This document shows, one piece after another, positions 11,525 through 23,534 of a stretch of 64,000 bases of DNA. The stretch spans positions 32,161,116 to 32,225,115 of the forward strand of contig NC_084890.1 in NCBI RefSeq assembly GCF_958979055.1. The letters are read 5' to 3'. This DNA comes from Alnus glutinosa (Eukaryota; Streptophyta; Magnoliopsida; Fagales; Betulaceae). Numbering within the stretch: the first letter of the stretch is position 1; each line of letters begins with the position of its first letter. The position numbers and the translations under genes are program-made. The notes under the pieces are model-generated. The model saw nothing but the letters and a program-made list of their open reading frames with translations. It did not search any database and was not told the DNA's origin.

Positions 11525-13342
11525 ATGGCTTCAAGGGTGGACATAATAGTTTTCTTGTGTTTTCTCCATGCTTGCAACAATTTCGCCGAAGCCAACTGGG
11601 GATTATCTACAAAAGAAGAGTTGGAATTCAAGAAGCAACTTGTAAATCTTAAGAAGTCTGCAATTAAAAGCATTCAAGTATGATCTCTTGAAGTTACTCC
11701 TTTTAATTATTAAGTTTTTTTTTATAAGTTAATTTTTTATATATATGATGCAAATAATATTGAACTAATGATTGTTATGACTTTCTAATCTACAATTATT
11801 TAATTTGACAACTACAGACAGGAGATGGAGATATATACGACTGTATTGATTTCTACAAACAACCCGGCTTTAATCACCCTTTTTGGAAGAATATTACATT
11901 TGAGGTTGAAATATTACTAAAACCTTTTTTTTTTTTTTTTTTTTTTTTAACAATCCTATTAATTTCATACCGTTAGAATATACGAAAAATATATTATATT
12001 TTCAATATATTGTAACACATACCATTGATATTGTTCTAACATTTTAGAGTATTATTATAGATGAAACGTAAGTTGTTTGAAGAAGCAAGGACAACCAATT
12101 TGAATTCACTATTAAATACTGGGCTTAAAGGCATAGGGTGTCCTTATGGAACAGTTCCGATTAGGAGAGTCCGTAAAGATGACTTGGCAAGAACCAAAAT
12201 GCTTTCAAAAATACATCCATCAAATTAATGTAGATGAAGAACCTGGACATCATGTAAGTTTTATTTTTTCTGCTCCAAAAAGGAAGGGTTTATTTTTTCA
12301 CTAAATCTCACGTACATATTATGTTCATGCAGTATGCAATACTTCGAACAAAAGTTGATCCCAATAGAAAGCTTGATGGAATTGAATCATACTTTCGCTT
12401 CGTTAACCCAAGAGGAATTACTGGATCCCAGTATAGTGCATTTCGGATGACAGTTTCAAACGATCTTGACAGTATAAAAACAGGTTTTACGGTAATTCTC
12501 TGATGTAAAAAAATAGCTAATTTCCAGCAGATATGAATTTTTCCTATATCGATCCCAACAGACAAAGTAATAGACATAAGGTAAATTTCTTTTCAGGTAA
12601 ATCCCTTATTGTTTAAAGACAACAAGACCCGGTTATTTACTCATGTCACGGTGGGTTTTAGTAGATAATTATGAAAGGATTTATATTATATTTAATTTTA
12701 TTGATAGAAGAAAAGAACTTTATCAGATTAATGGAAGAACACAATGTTTTAATCAAGATTGTCCTGGATATGTACAAGTCAATTCTGAGATACCTCTAGG
12801 CTGGACCTTCCTTAATCCAGATGCAGAAGAACATGCCGTAAAATTGCGAATCAATAAGGTTAGAAAATTATGTGCTTATACTCGAATACTATATTTATTT
12901 TTTTACTCGGTTAATTCCCAATGGTACTTAGGAAATACGTGGCGGACCAAATTCAACAAAATTTCTTTGGACATTGTACTTCAATGACCAAAATTCCGTA
13001 GTTGGTTTTTGGCCCCCGACTCTATTTGGCAAATTAAGTGAGTTCGGCAATCAAGCTGACTGGGGAGGAGAAGTTTATAGTCCATTAGACCAACCTAGTC
13101 CCCCAATGGGCACCGGTATTCGTCCGCATTCGTGGTCTTGGAACACGAGATCTTCATCTGTTAGTTGGCGTATTGCTTGTGCATATAAGAAGGAAAAATT
13201 TCATTTTGTCAATCCAATCGATACGGAGTTGTATGCTTCTGATCCACATATATACATTATCGTAGATGCTGGATATTATAATGAAAAGAGTGGACGTCTG
13301 ATTATATATGATGGTCCTGGTGGAATCAAAGGAGCTAATTGA
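11525..13342 (+). CDS. Neprosin-domain (DUF239) secreted protein, seven exons, probably frame-broken
   Basis: Neprosin-family proteins are secreted glutamic prolyl endopeptidases or relatives. Inferred exons: 11525-11677, 11818-11904, 12061-12253, 12333-12491, 12597-12654, 12716-12858, 12932-13342, about 400 residues, the normal family length. Exon 1 encodes a signal peptide (MASRVDIIVFLCFLHAC). Exon 2 has DGDIYDCIDFYKQPGFNHP and exon 3 GCPYGTVPIRRVRKDD, both from the N-terminal activation domain. The neprosin domain follows: YAILRTKV, CFNQDCPGYVQVNSEIPLG, VVGFWPPTLFGKL, ADWGGEVYSP, MGTGIRPH. The Glu of VNSEI and of WGGEV match the family's two catalytic glutamates. Exon 3 needs a 1-base correction in an A5 run near 12213-12217, otherwise a TAA follows. 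The exon 5/6 junction is the least certain. The locus lies between long inverted repeats. Confidence 0.72.
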
Positions 13343-13737
13343 GTTGTATTTTAAAATCCCATTTCCCTAATTAATAATGAGTTTTCTCAAATTTTTAATA
13401 TTTCATGTCACCATATGTAGTTTGTTATATATTGTACCATCGTTCGATCTGTTCACATTCAAGTGGGTTGCATATGTGGGTTTATATATTAGGGAGCATG
13501 ATCTTTCAGGGATAGAATCATTTTTGGTTTTTTTTTTTTTTTTTAAATTTTTTAACTACATCTTTATTGTTGTCTTAATTTCTCCTTTTTTAGCTGTTAT
13601 CATTTATGATTTATTATTATTATTAAGAATAAGTTCACAAAAAGGTATCGAACTATAAAATTTACTGACCGGATAAGTAGCTGGGCAGCCTAATTTTTAT
13701 TTAGTCAGGTAGGTCTTATAAGTAGTTTCTCACAATC

Positions 13738-14144
13738 ACGTGCTCAAATTTTTTCAAATTCGGATAAATAATTATAAAAAATCCTAATCCGTAAAATATT
13801 AATATTGTCCAATTGGCCTTCTCGCTTAATATACAAATTGCATTGGCTACAAAATTTGTAGAATTTCCCAATAATAATGGAATTAATGGAATAGAAAAAA
13901 CATGGACATTTTCAAACCTTAACGTACGAACTGTAATAATTACAGAAGTTATAGGATTAACAAGTTGGAATAAGATCCTATTCCGATTAGCCAAATAATA
14001 ATGACAATAATGACACGATGATTCTAGTATATTTATAAAATTATTCTAATAAAATGAACAAAATTTAAGAAGGATGGCGATTAGCACAAGTGGATATGAA
14101 TTAAGTCCATATGAATTTATATTCTGTGGAATTTTGAGGGTATT
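13738..14144 (-). repeat. Long inverted repeat, right of the neprosin gene
   Basis: Inverted partner of 10984-11403, ending attttgagggtatt at 14144. A shorter related motif (tctctcacaatcacctgac, aattctctcaaattt) also occurs at 17055-17120, so part of the arm is a dispersed repeat. Confidence 0.8.
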
Positions 14145-14433
14145 CTACTAAGCAGATATATTCAAATCTCAACCATTTTTTTAATCGGGGCATTTTGGAC
14201 ATTTTAACCAAAAAAAAAAAAATCAAATTAAAAGGAAAAAATTCTTGAAATATAGACATCGTAAATTTTTAAACTTCGAAAATATGATTGCAAAAGAGTC
14301 TATATGTACTTAGTGGGGTGTAATTAAAGTTTCTCCTAAATTATAATTAATAGGACTTGTTATAGGATTAGTCAATTTAATTGCATTTCTCAGCTTTTAC
14401 CTGTGTTGCGAAACAACAATTTGTTGGGTTTCG

Positions 14434-14593
14434 GAGTAATTCTAGACATTATACTTATGTCCCTTTAAAAATGAAGTGGCTTTTAAAATTACCATTTGAT
14501 TTATGATATATCACTATTAAATTTTGATTTTTGAAGCCACATCAATTTTGAAAGAACACAATAAGAATATGAGTATATCGTCTAGAATTACTC
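14434..14593. mobile_element. Foldback MITE
   Basis: A 160-bp segment with terminal inverted repeats: gagtaattctagacattata at the left, and gtctagaattactc at the right. The interior pairs tggcttttaaaatta with attttgatttttgaagcca. Related foldbacks lie near 20830-20960 and 33170-33345. Non-coding. Confidence 0.6.
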
Positions 14594-16187
14594 TAGGTTT
14601 CAGGATGGTGCAAAATTATGCCCAGCTCAATTTTTGCCTAATAAAGCAGGCAAGGCAAGGCCTCTATCGATCTTACTTCAGAGTACATCTTCAAGCAAAA
14701 GAAAGATCGGTATGTCTTGAGTTGGCTTAATGCCACTCTTCCTGAGAAGGTTCTCTCTACTACTTGTAAGTATGGTCGCTTTCTATTAAAAAAAAAGAAA
14801 AAAGAAAGTATGGTTGGCTTGGGCCATCATCTATATCGTTAGATATAATAACATTAAATTATGACCGTAAAATAGCTCCATCCAATTTCTAAGTATTGTA
14901 ATGAAGAGATCTATTCCAAGAGGCAACTAGAAACTTAACTAGAACTAGGCTTTGTGTCTTTTTTTGTCCCTTCTGAACTATATAAATAACTCCAATTAAT
15001 GTAAGGCTTTTTGATGACATAAATTGAATATTTCTATTTCTACACGTAAGAAAGAGAGCCCACTCCCTTTCTTGGCCATCCAACGTATAGAGAATATGCA
15101 TGTAAGAAGATCAAAGGGTTTTCAGAGTGTTATTTGCAATTGTTTTGAACCATACACTGTTATTTATAAGAAAAACAAATGTAGTTTTAATCATCTTTTA
15201 TTTTGTGGTTAATTTAATTCGTAGAGAAAATGATTTAACGATTCATGAATAAGTTTCTGCAAAATGTTTTTTTTTTTATTTTTATTTTTATTTTTATTTT
15301 TATTTTCTGAAAATCAATTTCATACATATATAAAAAAACATTTTATTTTTTAGAAATGTTTCATGTACATCCAAACGTGCGTTTATTCTCAAGTGCTTAC
15401 TTTCTAATATAATGTAAACCATACTATATGGCAATATACCCTTATTTTGCATGTACATCCGCACTTTGCAAATAGAGAATTTTATGATCCACACCATGCG
15501 AAATCCGGCGATTACTGCACGTGTGGCTTTTCCTGATGGGTTGTTGATGAACTTGATGTTGTTGCCGCTAGGATTCTCTTACTGGCTAGGACCCCCTGGT
15601 TGTCTTACTCTTATATATATAGGTCTGAGGAGGCAGATATTCTGCCCCCGCCTACTCATATTTCACTATCTACCTCCATATGTGCAAATAGCAAATATGA
15701 TATTTGCGTACCTGGAATTAGGGTCTAAAAATTCACTCGAAACCCATGCAGATGGGCGAATAGCAAATGCAGATTAGTTTTTAACCGCCCACTAAAATAC
15801 CCCTATTGATAATAAAAATCATCAATGAACTTTTGACAGATTAATATGTATATTTGACATCAATGTGTTTCAATAAAGCCGTTTTGTTTTTTTACTTGAA
15901 TTTTAGTCTCGAGCAGCTCCTGAGTAAGATAAATGATAAAAATCATTCTCCATCTCATCTTTTACCTATGTTGCATTGCTAATGATATTTGTACACATAA
16001 TGTGTGTACATTACATTGTATACATGCTCATATTTAGTGTAAGACTTATGCATGTGAGACTTTATCGGTTCCACACGAAATGTGAGTATTGTTACACTAT
16101 ATAATGTGTGTACAAATACCACATCTCTTTTCGTATAGTGGATCGGTGAATCATGTGAATTCTACAAATTAAATGGTAAATTTACAA

Positions 16188-16233
<46 letters not shown>

Positions 16234-16535
16234 GTAGGAGGTAGGATAAAAAATTATGTGTAAGATGCCTAATCCATGAAGGCACGAAGTAAAGTGGAAT
16301 GGCAAAGATTTTTTTTTTTTTTTTTTTTTTTATGAATAGAATGGCAAAGATTTGAATAGAATTCCAGGAAAGCGGACATAACGTGCGGGAACACGCGAAA
16401 ATAGTAGAGAAGATTATGTCAGCAAACAACAACCGGACCAAAGCCGAGTTCTTTCTCTCATCAGTGTCATCACAAACCTTTCTTCCATAGCCGAACACGC
16501 TCACTTCCCCAGACCATCTTCCATAGCCGAATACG
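14594..16535. other. Intergenic DNA upstream of the VMA21-like gene
   Basis: No gene found. It contains a small palindromic element at 15983-16121 (gatatttgtacacataatgt .. gtgtgtacaaatacc), a TAA microsatellite (16187-16232) and a T tract (about 16311-16331). The last ~130 bp, ending at a donor-like acg|gtaagt (16535/16536), probably include the VMA21 transcription start and first untranslated exon. Confidence 0.5.
16187..16232 (+). repeat. (TAA)n microsatellite
   Basis: About 15 ATA/TAA units with one interruption at the right end, 0.6 kb upstream of the VMA21-like start codon. Confidence 0.9.
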
Positions 16536-16855
16536 GTAAGTTTGGTTCTATCTCGTCTCCTAATCTGTGCTTTAACTTCGACTTTTCTCTAAAGTTGTAA
16601 TTTTTAGAATGTGCACACCAACTGTTCGATGAATCGTTTCTACAAGGTCAGTTACTAAAATATGGGAAATGTTATTAAACTAAGGAAGGCCCAACAAATT
16701 ATTGGCAAATTTGAATCATTTGTTTCCAACTAACGGACATGTTTCAACAATACAAGGAGACACAACATTATTCGTTCCTTTGAGCAATGCATGTTTACAG
16801 ATATTCTTTGTGACATTATTGCTTGTGATTTATTCTTTCTAGGTTGCAGGCAACG

Positions 16856-19370
16856 ATGGGTGGAGTGATAAAGAAGTTTTTCGTTGCGTCAATGTTTATG
16901 TGGATTGCTCCTGTTGCAATTTTGTATGGTTTTAACCATAATTTGCTTCCTGGTAAGCCTATCTTGTGTTAATGTCTAAACCATACATTTTTGTTCTCTA
17001 ATGTGGATAAATTAATGACAATGTATATATGTTTTTGTTCTCTGTTATATTTTCTCTCACAATCACCTGACCGAATTCTCTCAAATTTAGGCAAATAATT
17101 TGAGAGGAACCTAATCCCAAGAAAACATAATCAAATTGAGTATGCAAATATCTTGAATCTGCCTTGGAATGTGAGCAATTTATCATAGGCCCTCGACTTC
17201 AAATAGTTTGGGAAAAAACAAATAAACAAAAAGCTTTGCTTAGTATCTGCCACAATAGAGTCAATCAAGGTTCAGGAATTAGAAGAAATGGATGCTGGAA
17301 ATCGTATATTGGGGCTAACTTAGTTGAAGTAGTTACATTGAGTTCATGATGATTCCGGTTGTGAGATCGTGGTTCTCCCACAGAGTTGTTAATTATTCTA
17401 TTTGAGTAATGTTTCTCTATGTTAAAATTAGAGATCAATGGCAAAGAGAACTCCTAGCTGTTGAAGTTGATGTAGAACAAGCTTACCCCAAAACCATTTA
17501 ATTTCATTGACTGGTATAGGTTTATATGATCTTGTCCCAGAATCATTATTGATTTTGTATGAGCTTCTATGACAAATTAATTTCTTCTCGTTTCTTAAGA
17601 AGGTTGAATTATAAGATTTTATCCAGGGCATGATGAGTGCTTCATAGTTTAAAGATGTCTTGGCTATAAAGTATAGCCCAGCCAAGAGAAAATAGGAAAA
17701 CAGAAACCCTTTAATAATGCAAAAACGCAAAGCGCTATGCATCTCTCCATTTTCTCTCTAATGAAATAAAAATAGAAAAACAAGAGAGAGAGGGAGATAA
17801 CGTCTTTTCACCTATAGTTGCTAGTATACCATGTTCTTATTAAATTTGTGGGAATTAATTGGGTTCTCCTCCATCATCGACAATGCAATCAAAATTCTAT
17901 GGTAATGTAGTTTTTTAGTAAATTAAATGTGCTTTACAGCCTTAATGTTCCATGTTATGGTTTTTGTGTAGTATATATATATATATTGTCTTTTCTCGTT
18001 AAACTTTAAATCATTAGCATTTGATATAGATGAGAAGTGCATCTGTACTAGTAAAAAAATCTACTTAAGAAATGGTAAAGGACATATAAAGAATTAATAA
18101 TAAATATTTAGGTTATTTTTAATGTTAGAGGAAAGGGAGCATTCTTTCAGTCATACAAAATTTTAGTTCTCCATTTGAACGCATTCTATTTTGGATCACT
18201 TTTCTTGACATTTTTTACTTATTAGAATGTAGCACATCTTATTCTTTTGGGGCTGATTAATCATTTTTCCATAACCTGGATGGCTTATTTTGTCTAAAAC
18301 ACACCGTTTTGATTTATTATTATAAAGTTTATGTCTCTCTTGTGTTAAAGTCAGGTTATGCAGCACACTCTCATCAGTAGAATAATGAAAGTGGATATGG
18401 GCTATTAACTAGAGCAGTAATTGATCTCAAAACCCTTAAATGATTGCGAGATTATGGTGTTATTCATAAGTATTTTATTGGGATGGACATTTTCTTATAA
18501 AAAATAAGTCTCAAATATTTTCTAACCAACACCTAATTTGGACCCTTGAGTTTAGCTAAAAGGCAAATCCACTTTTCCATGTAGTTACTCCAATGTTTTA
18601 GCAAGCCAATATCTCATATTATGGTCACTAGGAAAATTGCTAGTTACAGTCGTCAATGCAAGCCATTTATGTGACTTTTAAAGGCTGTCCTAGAGCCTCT
18701 TTCAGGCAAGTTGTAAATCTGTTCTTGTGACCTCTAAGATATTGCTAGCTGAACTCTTATGCCGACTCATCTCAAAAGTCAAATCTGGATCCTAAATTTC
18801 GAAAGCCTTGCAGTTATGGATGTTTTGGGTGTTTGGAGTTTGTACCGAGTGCAAAAAAAAAACAAATTTTCTTCCAGAAAAGGCTGCTCTTCTTCCGAAC
18901 ATAGCTTTTTTCTTCTTCCAATCATAGCTTTTAGAGTTTTGTTTGGATGAAGCTTCATCCCATTTCTTTTAGAGCAAAATGTCATTTTCATATTAATTTT
19001 CAATGTGCTTGGTGTAACTTGATCAGATTCTGTGTTAAGATTTTGTGGGGGGGGGGGTGGGCGGGCTATGCAATTAGGTTAGATATGTAGTTTCTTCTCT
19101 CGGCGTTACAATCAGATGACCTCAATTAGTATTTACTTATCTTGAACAGGTTCAACCCATTTGTCTCCCTATTCTTTGACACTGGTGAGTGGCTTCCTTG
19201 CTGTCATCTCAGTCAACGTGGTTATTGCGTTCTATATATACATGGCAATGAAGGAACCATCAGATAAACATGAGCCGGACCCTGCATTCCTTGCTGAAGC
19301 CGAAGCTAGTGTCAGTCGGTCCACAAATCAAGCTGAGGATTCTTCTCAGTCCGAAAAGAAACAAGATTAG
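16856..19370 (+). CDS. VMA21: VMA21-like vacuolar H+-ATPase assembly factor
   Basis: VMA21 is an ER membrane protein that chaperones assembly of the V0 sector of the vacuolar proton pump. Two coding exons, 16856-16952 and 19150-19370, join in phase 1 (..NLLP-G-STHLSP..) to give 105 residues, the usual length. The first hydrophobic segment is FVASMFMWIAPVAILYGF (about residues 9-26), followed by LVSGFLAVISVNVVIAFYIY (about 43-62), the two-helix hairpin of the family. A short acidic, Ser-rich tail follows, ending EKKQD. Donor cctg|gtaagc and acceptor gaacag|gttc are standard. A probable 5' UTR intron spans 16536-16842. The 2.2-kb coding intron holds no recognisable gene. The call rests on close resemblance to the Arabidopsis protein. 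Confidence 0.9.
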
Positions 19371-21486
19371 TTTAAGCTCAAGCCTTTCTCATGTACCAAA
19401 AAGAAGTGAAAATGTGGAGTGACTAGATAATTGTTAAGATTCCTCGTGATGAAATTGTCATGTTTTATATTGCGAATGTTATTAGTTTCTTCTCTCTCTC
19501 AATTTTGGTGGCACATGTGAGAGAGTGGATATGAAACACACATGTCAGTGTAGGCGGTTAGACAACCTAATATTTATTTGAACAAGTGAGTCTTATATGA
19601 GTTGTCTTACAAGGTGCAACAAATTACTATGAATTTCAACCCGGATAAAGATTCCGAATTCCTATTATTGGTTGCCTAGATTTCTGTTTTTGAGACTCAC
19701 CTGCCCTAGGTGCTTAGGATGTGAGACTTTTTTTCTCTCTAGGGTAGGTAAGCCCCACAACTCCACTTCTTACCCTGTCGAAATTTATATGAAATTCAAA
19801 ATTTTGGATAGAACTGGTATCCCAATCCATTGTATGTAACCATCGTAAGGTGATTTCTCTGAAGTTTGTTGTGCAGGCTTTTGCAAGCCTTACAACAAAC
19901 TGTTATATCAAAACAAAGCTTAGCCTCATCCCAAGGGCCATTAATCTCGAACTTGTATTCTTGAAGTCGTATAAGGCAATAAGGACATACTACAGCCACA
20001 AAAACCAATAGACCCAACAGCAGCACAAAAAGTAAACCGTGCAGAGTGTAAACAAAAGCCAAGGTCACAGCCATCAAACTGAAAGAAAAGCAAAGGTGCA
20101 AACGGAAGGAGTATTTCTTGATACAGTAAGTGACCAGTGGAGCAAAAATTTAAGAGTATTTTTGTTTTATTGAAAATATTGAAAGGGTATTTTAGTCTTT
20201 TTGATGAACTTGAAGGTACATTGACAATGTTTTAATAGTTTAAAAAGAACACTATCCTAATTAAAAGTTTGGAGGGGGTACATTATGAATTAAAGTGTAC
20301 GTGGGCTTTTCGGTTTATTTAAACTTTAACATGTTTGGATAAAGTTGAAAATTTACCTTGGTATATTTGACCATAAATTTTATAGAATAGATGTTTGTTT
20401 TTTTATTATTGACAAGTTCCTTGTAAATGAAAACACATCTTTAATATTGCATTTCATTTTAATTAATATCAAAATGTTACCATAAGCTTTACACTAGTAT
20501 ATATAGTTCTTCTACAAGGTTCTACGGATAAAAGCTTTATTTACAAATAAAACCTCTAATTGATTTTCTAATAAAGCTTTATTTACAAATCCCGATGTGC
20601 ATGTGTATAAGTAAAATTAGAATTGAATAAGTAATCTTTTTTTAATCATTAAATTAAGAGAAAATCGCATGACTTGTGAGAGTTTTGTTACAATCAAGTA
20701 AGTTCAAAATCAACCAAAAATATCTCCACTCAACTCACGCCACCGATGGATATTTGGCAAAATTTTCTTCATGTTTTAAAATTAATTACAAAAATCCCTT
20801 TAATTAATCGTGAGTTTGAAAATCACCTAGCTTAAACGCTTTTAAAATCACTATTGGTTCAAAATTTAATAGTGATCTATCACAAATTAAATGATAATTT
20901 TAAAAGTCACATCATTTTTTAATGGACACGAGGGAGACAATGCATTACTCGAGCTCCCAAACCTAGTAGTTATATAGGAATGGAACCAAGAGTTTTATTA
21001 TGGCGGGACAAAAGTAAAATAAAAAATAAAAAATTTAGGGTGAGGAAATTAATATTTGAAGGTCTACCTCATAAAAAAATAAAATTGAGGAATGTTTTAA
21101 ATTTTTGGATAATATAAATCTGCAAAGTAAGTTAATACTATGGATAGTGCTAAAACAACACTAGTTAAATTACATATCTCCCTCTCACGTGAAGTGAGAC
21201 CCACCACATGTGGGCCCCATCATGTGGGGCTAATGGGGCTAGGCCAAGTTGTGGTTCGACCGATTGGATGTGGAAGGGTCTACGGTTCCCATGCATGGCC
21301 ACTATCTAGGCTCCTTTTATGCGGTTCATAGTAGATTGGTGCTACTATAGTTTTTAAATAATCGATGTTTTTCAGAAAAGATTCGCTCTATGTACACCTT
21401 GGGCAGTTAGGGTTTTTTTCTCAAACCATTGTTGACTTCTCTCTCTTGACATACCTCTATTCTTCAATTCATATCTTTTGTTTGTC
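19371..21486. other. Intergenic DNA with MITE debris
   Basis: No supportable gene. The segment 20830-20960 is a foldback related to the MITE at 14434-14593 (cttttaaaatcactattggt .. gataattttaaaag). A stretch at 21170-21350 is GC-richer (acatgtgggccccatcatgt) and probably a transposon remnant. Frames at 19796-20101 (minus) have hydrophobic composition but no family match. Confidence 0.45.
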
Positions 21487-21494
21487 CTTTTTAT
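21487..21494 (+). repeat. 8-bp target-site duplication, left (CTTTTTAT)
   Basis: CTTTTTAT immediately precedes TAGGGATG at 21495 and recurs at 22329-22336 immediately after the right end. Eight bases is the hAT signature. Confidence 0.88.
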
Positions 21495-22328
21495 TAGGGA
21501 TGAAAACCCGGTCCCGGTTATTGGATTTTCAATAACCGGGACCGGATCCGGGTATATCAAATTGCAGCAACTATACAACATTGCACCATATCAAATTGAA
21601 ACCTTCTTATCAAGAAGAGAGAGAGAGAGATTAATTATCAAGTATCTCTTTTTTCAAGTTGTGCAATGTTTTTCTTTGTCTCTTATGCAGTGAGTTAGAG
21701 CTTAAACCACAGGGAAAGCTTACCTTGATGATTGTGAAAGCAAGTGATTTGAAGAACATGGAAATGATTGGAAAATCTGATCCTTATGTTGTTCTGTATA
21801 TTCGGCCACTATTCAAGGTCAAAACTAAGGTTGTTGAAAACAACCTCAATCCAGTTTGGGATCAAGCATTCGAGTTGATTGCAGAAGACAAGGAGACACA
21901 GTCTCTTGTACTTGAGGTTTTAATCCACTAACACCCCTTTTTTTCACTTCTGCTATGCTCTTCTGCCAGATCTCTGAATATGCTGCTTCTGCAAGAATCT
22001 ACAATTTCTAGGATTCATATTTATAGTGCCTTAAGTGTTAGCTTATTTAGTGTTTGATTTTATTCCAAATTAAGTTGTGGGAAAGAGTACAAACTTAACT
22101 TACCGGTCAGGGGAGGGGGGTATTTTTTTTTTGTTAATAATTTACACCCGGTCCCGGGTTCCCGGTTTAACCGGGAATTTGGAAAACACGAAACCGGGAC
22201 CGGGACCGGGTACCCCGGGTTCCGGTTTTTAAAAACCGGGTACCTACCCGGTTACCGGTTTTCCGGTCCCGGTTAGTGCCCGGATCCGGTTCCGGTCCGG
22301 TTATAACCGGCTCGGATTTACACCCCTA
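21495..22328 (+). mobile_element. Non-autonomous hAT carrying a captured synaptotagmin exon
   Basis: An 834-bp element starts TAGGGATGAAAACCCGG and ends GGATTTACACCCCTA, giving imperfect inverted ends, flanked by perfect CTTTTTAT duplications. Dense subterminal CCGG/GGACCGG repeats occupy 21510-21555 and 22147-22312, a common arrangement of transposase-binding sites in hAT elements. The interior (about 21560-22110) is unrelated host-type DNA with one C2-domain exon flanked by intron-like sequence. The element has no transposase and would depend on a hAT transposase elsewhere; whether the one at 48.2-50.4 kb could move it is unknown, since its ends look different. Confidence 0.87.
21691..21916 (+). 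pseudogene. Captured exon of a plant synaptotagmin (C2 domain)
   Basis: After acceptor tcttatgcag a 226-bp open exon encodes SELELKPQGKLTLMIVKA, then DLKNMEMIGKSDPYVV, RPLFKVKTKVVENNLNPVWD and FELIAEDKETQSL, ending at donor gag|gtttta. This is the start of a C2 domain of the plant SYT family (ER-plasma membrane tethers), including the loop Asp residues of KSDPYV. Intron sequence remains on both sides, so the capture copied genomic DNA rather than mRNA. With no promoter or other exons it is a fragment, although the exon itself has no stops. Confidence 0.85.
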
Positions 22329-22336
22329 CTTTTTAT

Positions 22337-22601
22337 GTTGTCTATATCAATTTGAAATTTGTATAGAATCATAAGTAGGGTATAAAAGAGTAAAATTTGA
22401 GCCTGATTACAAATAAAGTTTTTAAATTTAGTTGAAATAAATTCTTTTAACCCGATCTATTAAATTAATATATACTTTTTAAAAAATTACACATGACTTG
22501 TTAATTTTATTAAAGATGCATGTAAAAGAATGTAGTACATCAATTTAGTTGATTGAACAGGATGGCAACCCAAAATTTTTTAAGAAGAAAACTTATTCTA
22601 A

Positions 22602-22635
<34 letters not shown>

Positions 22636-22664
22636 GGGTGAAAAGAAAGCCACTCGTTTTCAAG

Positions 22665-22695
<31 letters not shown>

Positions 22696-23534
22696 GTGAT
22701 TTTTCTTTTCTTCTCTTTTATGCTCTATTTGTTTGGGCGTAAAATATTTTTTGAAAAACATTTTTTGTATTTTCCGGTGTTTGGTACAATAAAAAATGAT
22801 GGTCAATAAAAGTCATTTTCAGTTTGACTATAAAAGTTTCTTTAATTTTTGGAAAACGATTTACGGTTTTAAAAATCGTAAATCGTTTTTCAAATTTAAA
22901 CTCTTCCTTCTTGCAGGTACGTTTGTGGAAATCTGCTACCGCTGGGCATTGAAGTTTGTTGGTAGCTCGAATCTACCATCGAAGGTTCCTAATCTCTAGA
23001 TTCCGGCCCTGGCGACCGCCGTTGGATTCCAACAAAACAGGCTGGAATCCGGCCAGTGCCGAAATCTGGCACTGGTCTGCCAGAATCTGGCCAATATATT
23101 CGAATTTCTGCGAGTTGTCCGGAATCCAACACAAATGGTCATTAGTGATTTTTTCATACGAGCTAAACACCGAAAAATATTTTCAAGAAAATCGTTTTTT
23201 CTGAAAAATAATTTCATTGAAAATATTTTATGACAAAAAACATTTTAGGTCGAAATAAACGGAACATTAATTTTTGAGTCCGTAGAAAGGAGGAATTAAG
23301 TACCATTGCAGAAAGATCCATTCCTTTTCATATCCAATGAAATCATACCACGTAGTCAATTCAAAATGACTTGTATGACCTCCACGCCAAACTTGAGTCG
23401 AAATAAACCCGAATCTTCGTAGCCCTAATATAACGTGTAAATTCCAAAGGTTACTTTTCAAAAACAAGAGGAACTACTTCACTTTGCAGTTCAGCTGTTT
23501 GAAAAAAATCCTCTTCGGAATTGCTAGTGTCATT
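22337..23534. other. Intergenic DNA upstream of TAM41, with a MITE-like repeat
   Basis: Homopolymer runs (T then A near 22602-22636; T at 22666-22691) precede a repeat of about 22725-23275. Its ends are related in inverted orientation: tgtttgggcgtaaaatattt at the left and attttatgacaaaaaacatt..cgaaataaacggaaca at the right. It has inner complementary blocks (acgatttacggttttaaaaa / tcgtaaatcgtttt). The GC-richer centre (22960-23110) contains degenerate open frames of no known family. The TAM41 5' leader lies at the right end. Confidence 0.45.

Noticed and set aside
13716-13994. 92-codon minus-strand frame in the right inverted repeat
   Set aside because: The left inverted repeat does not preserve it and it has no recognisable domain.
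16169-16504. Leu-rich 111-codon frame on the minus strand
   Set aside because: Created by the TAA microsatellite and a T tract; no conserved motif.
17428-17742. 104-codon minus-strand frame inside the VMA21 intron
   Set aside because: No domain, AT-driven composition, no splice context; treated as chance.
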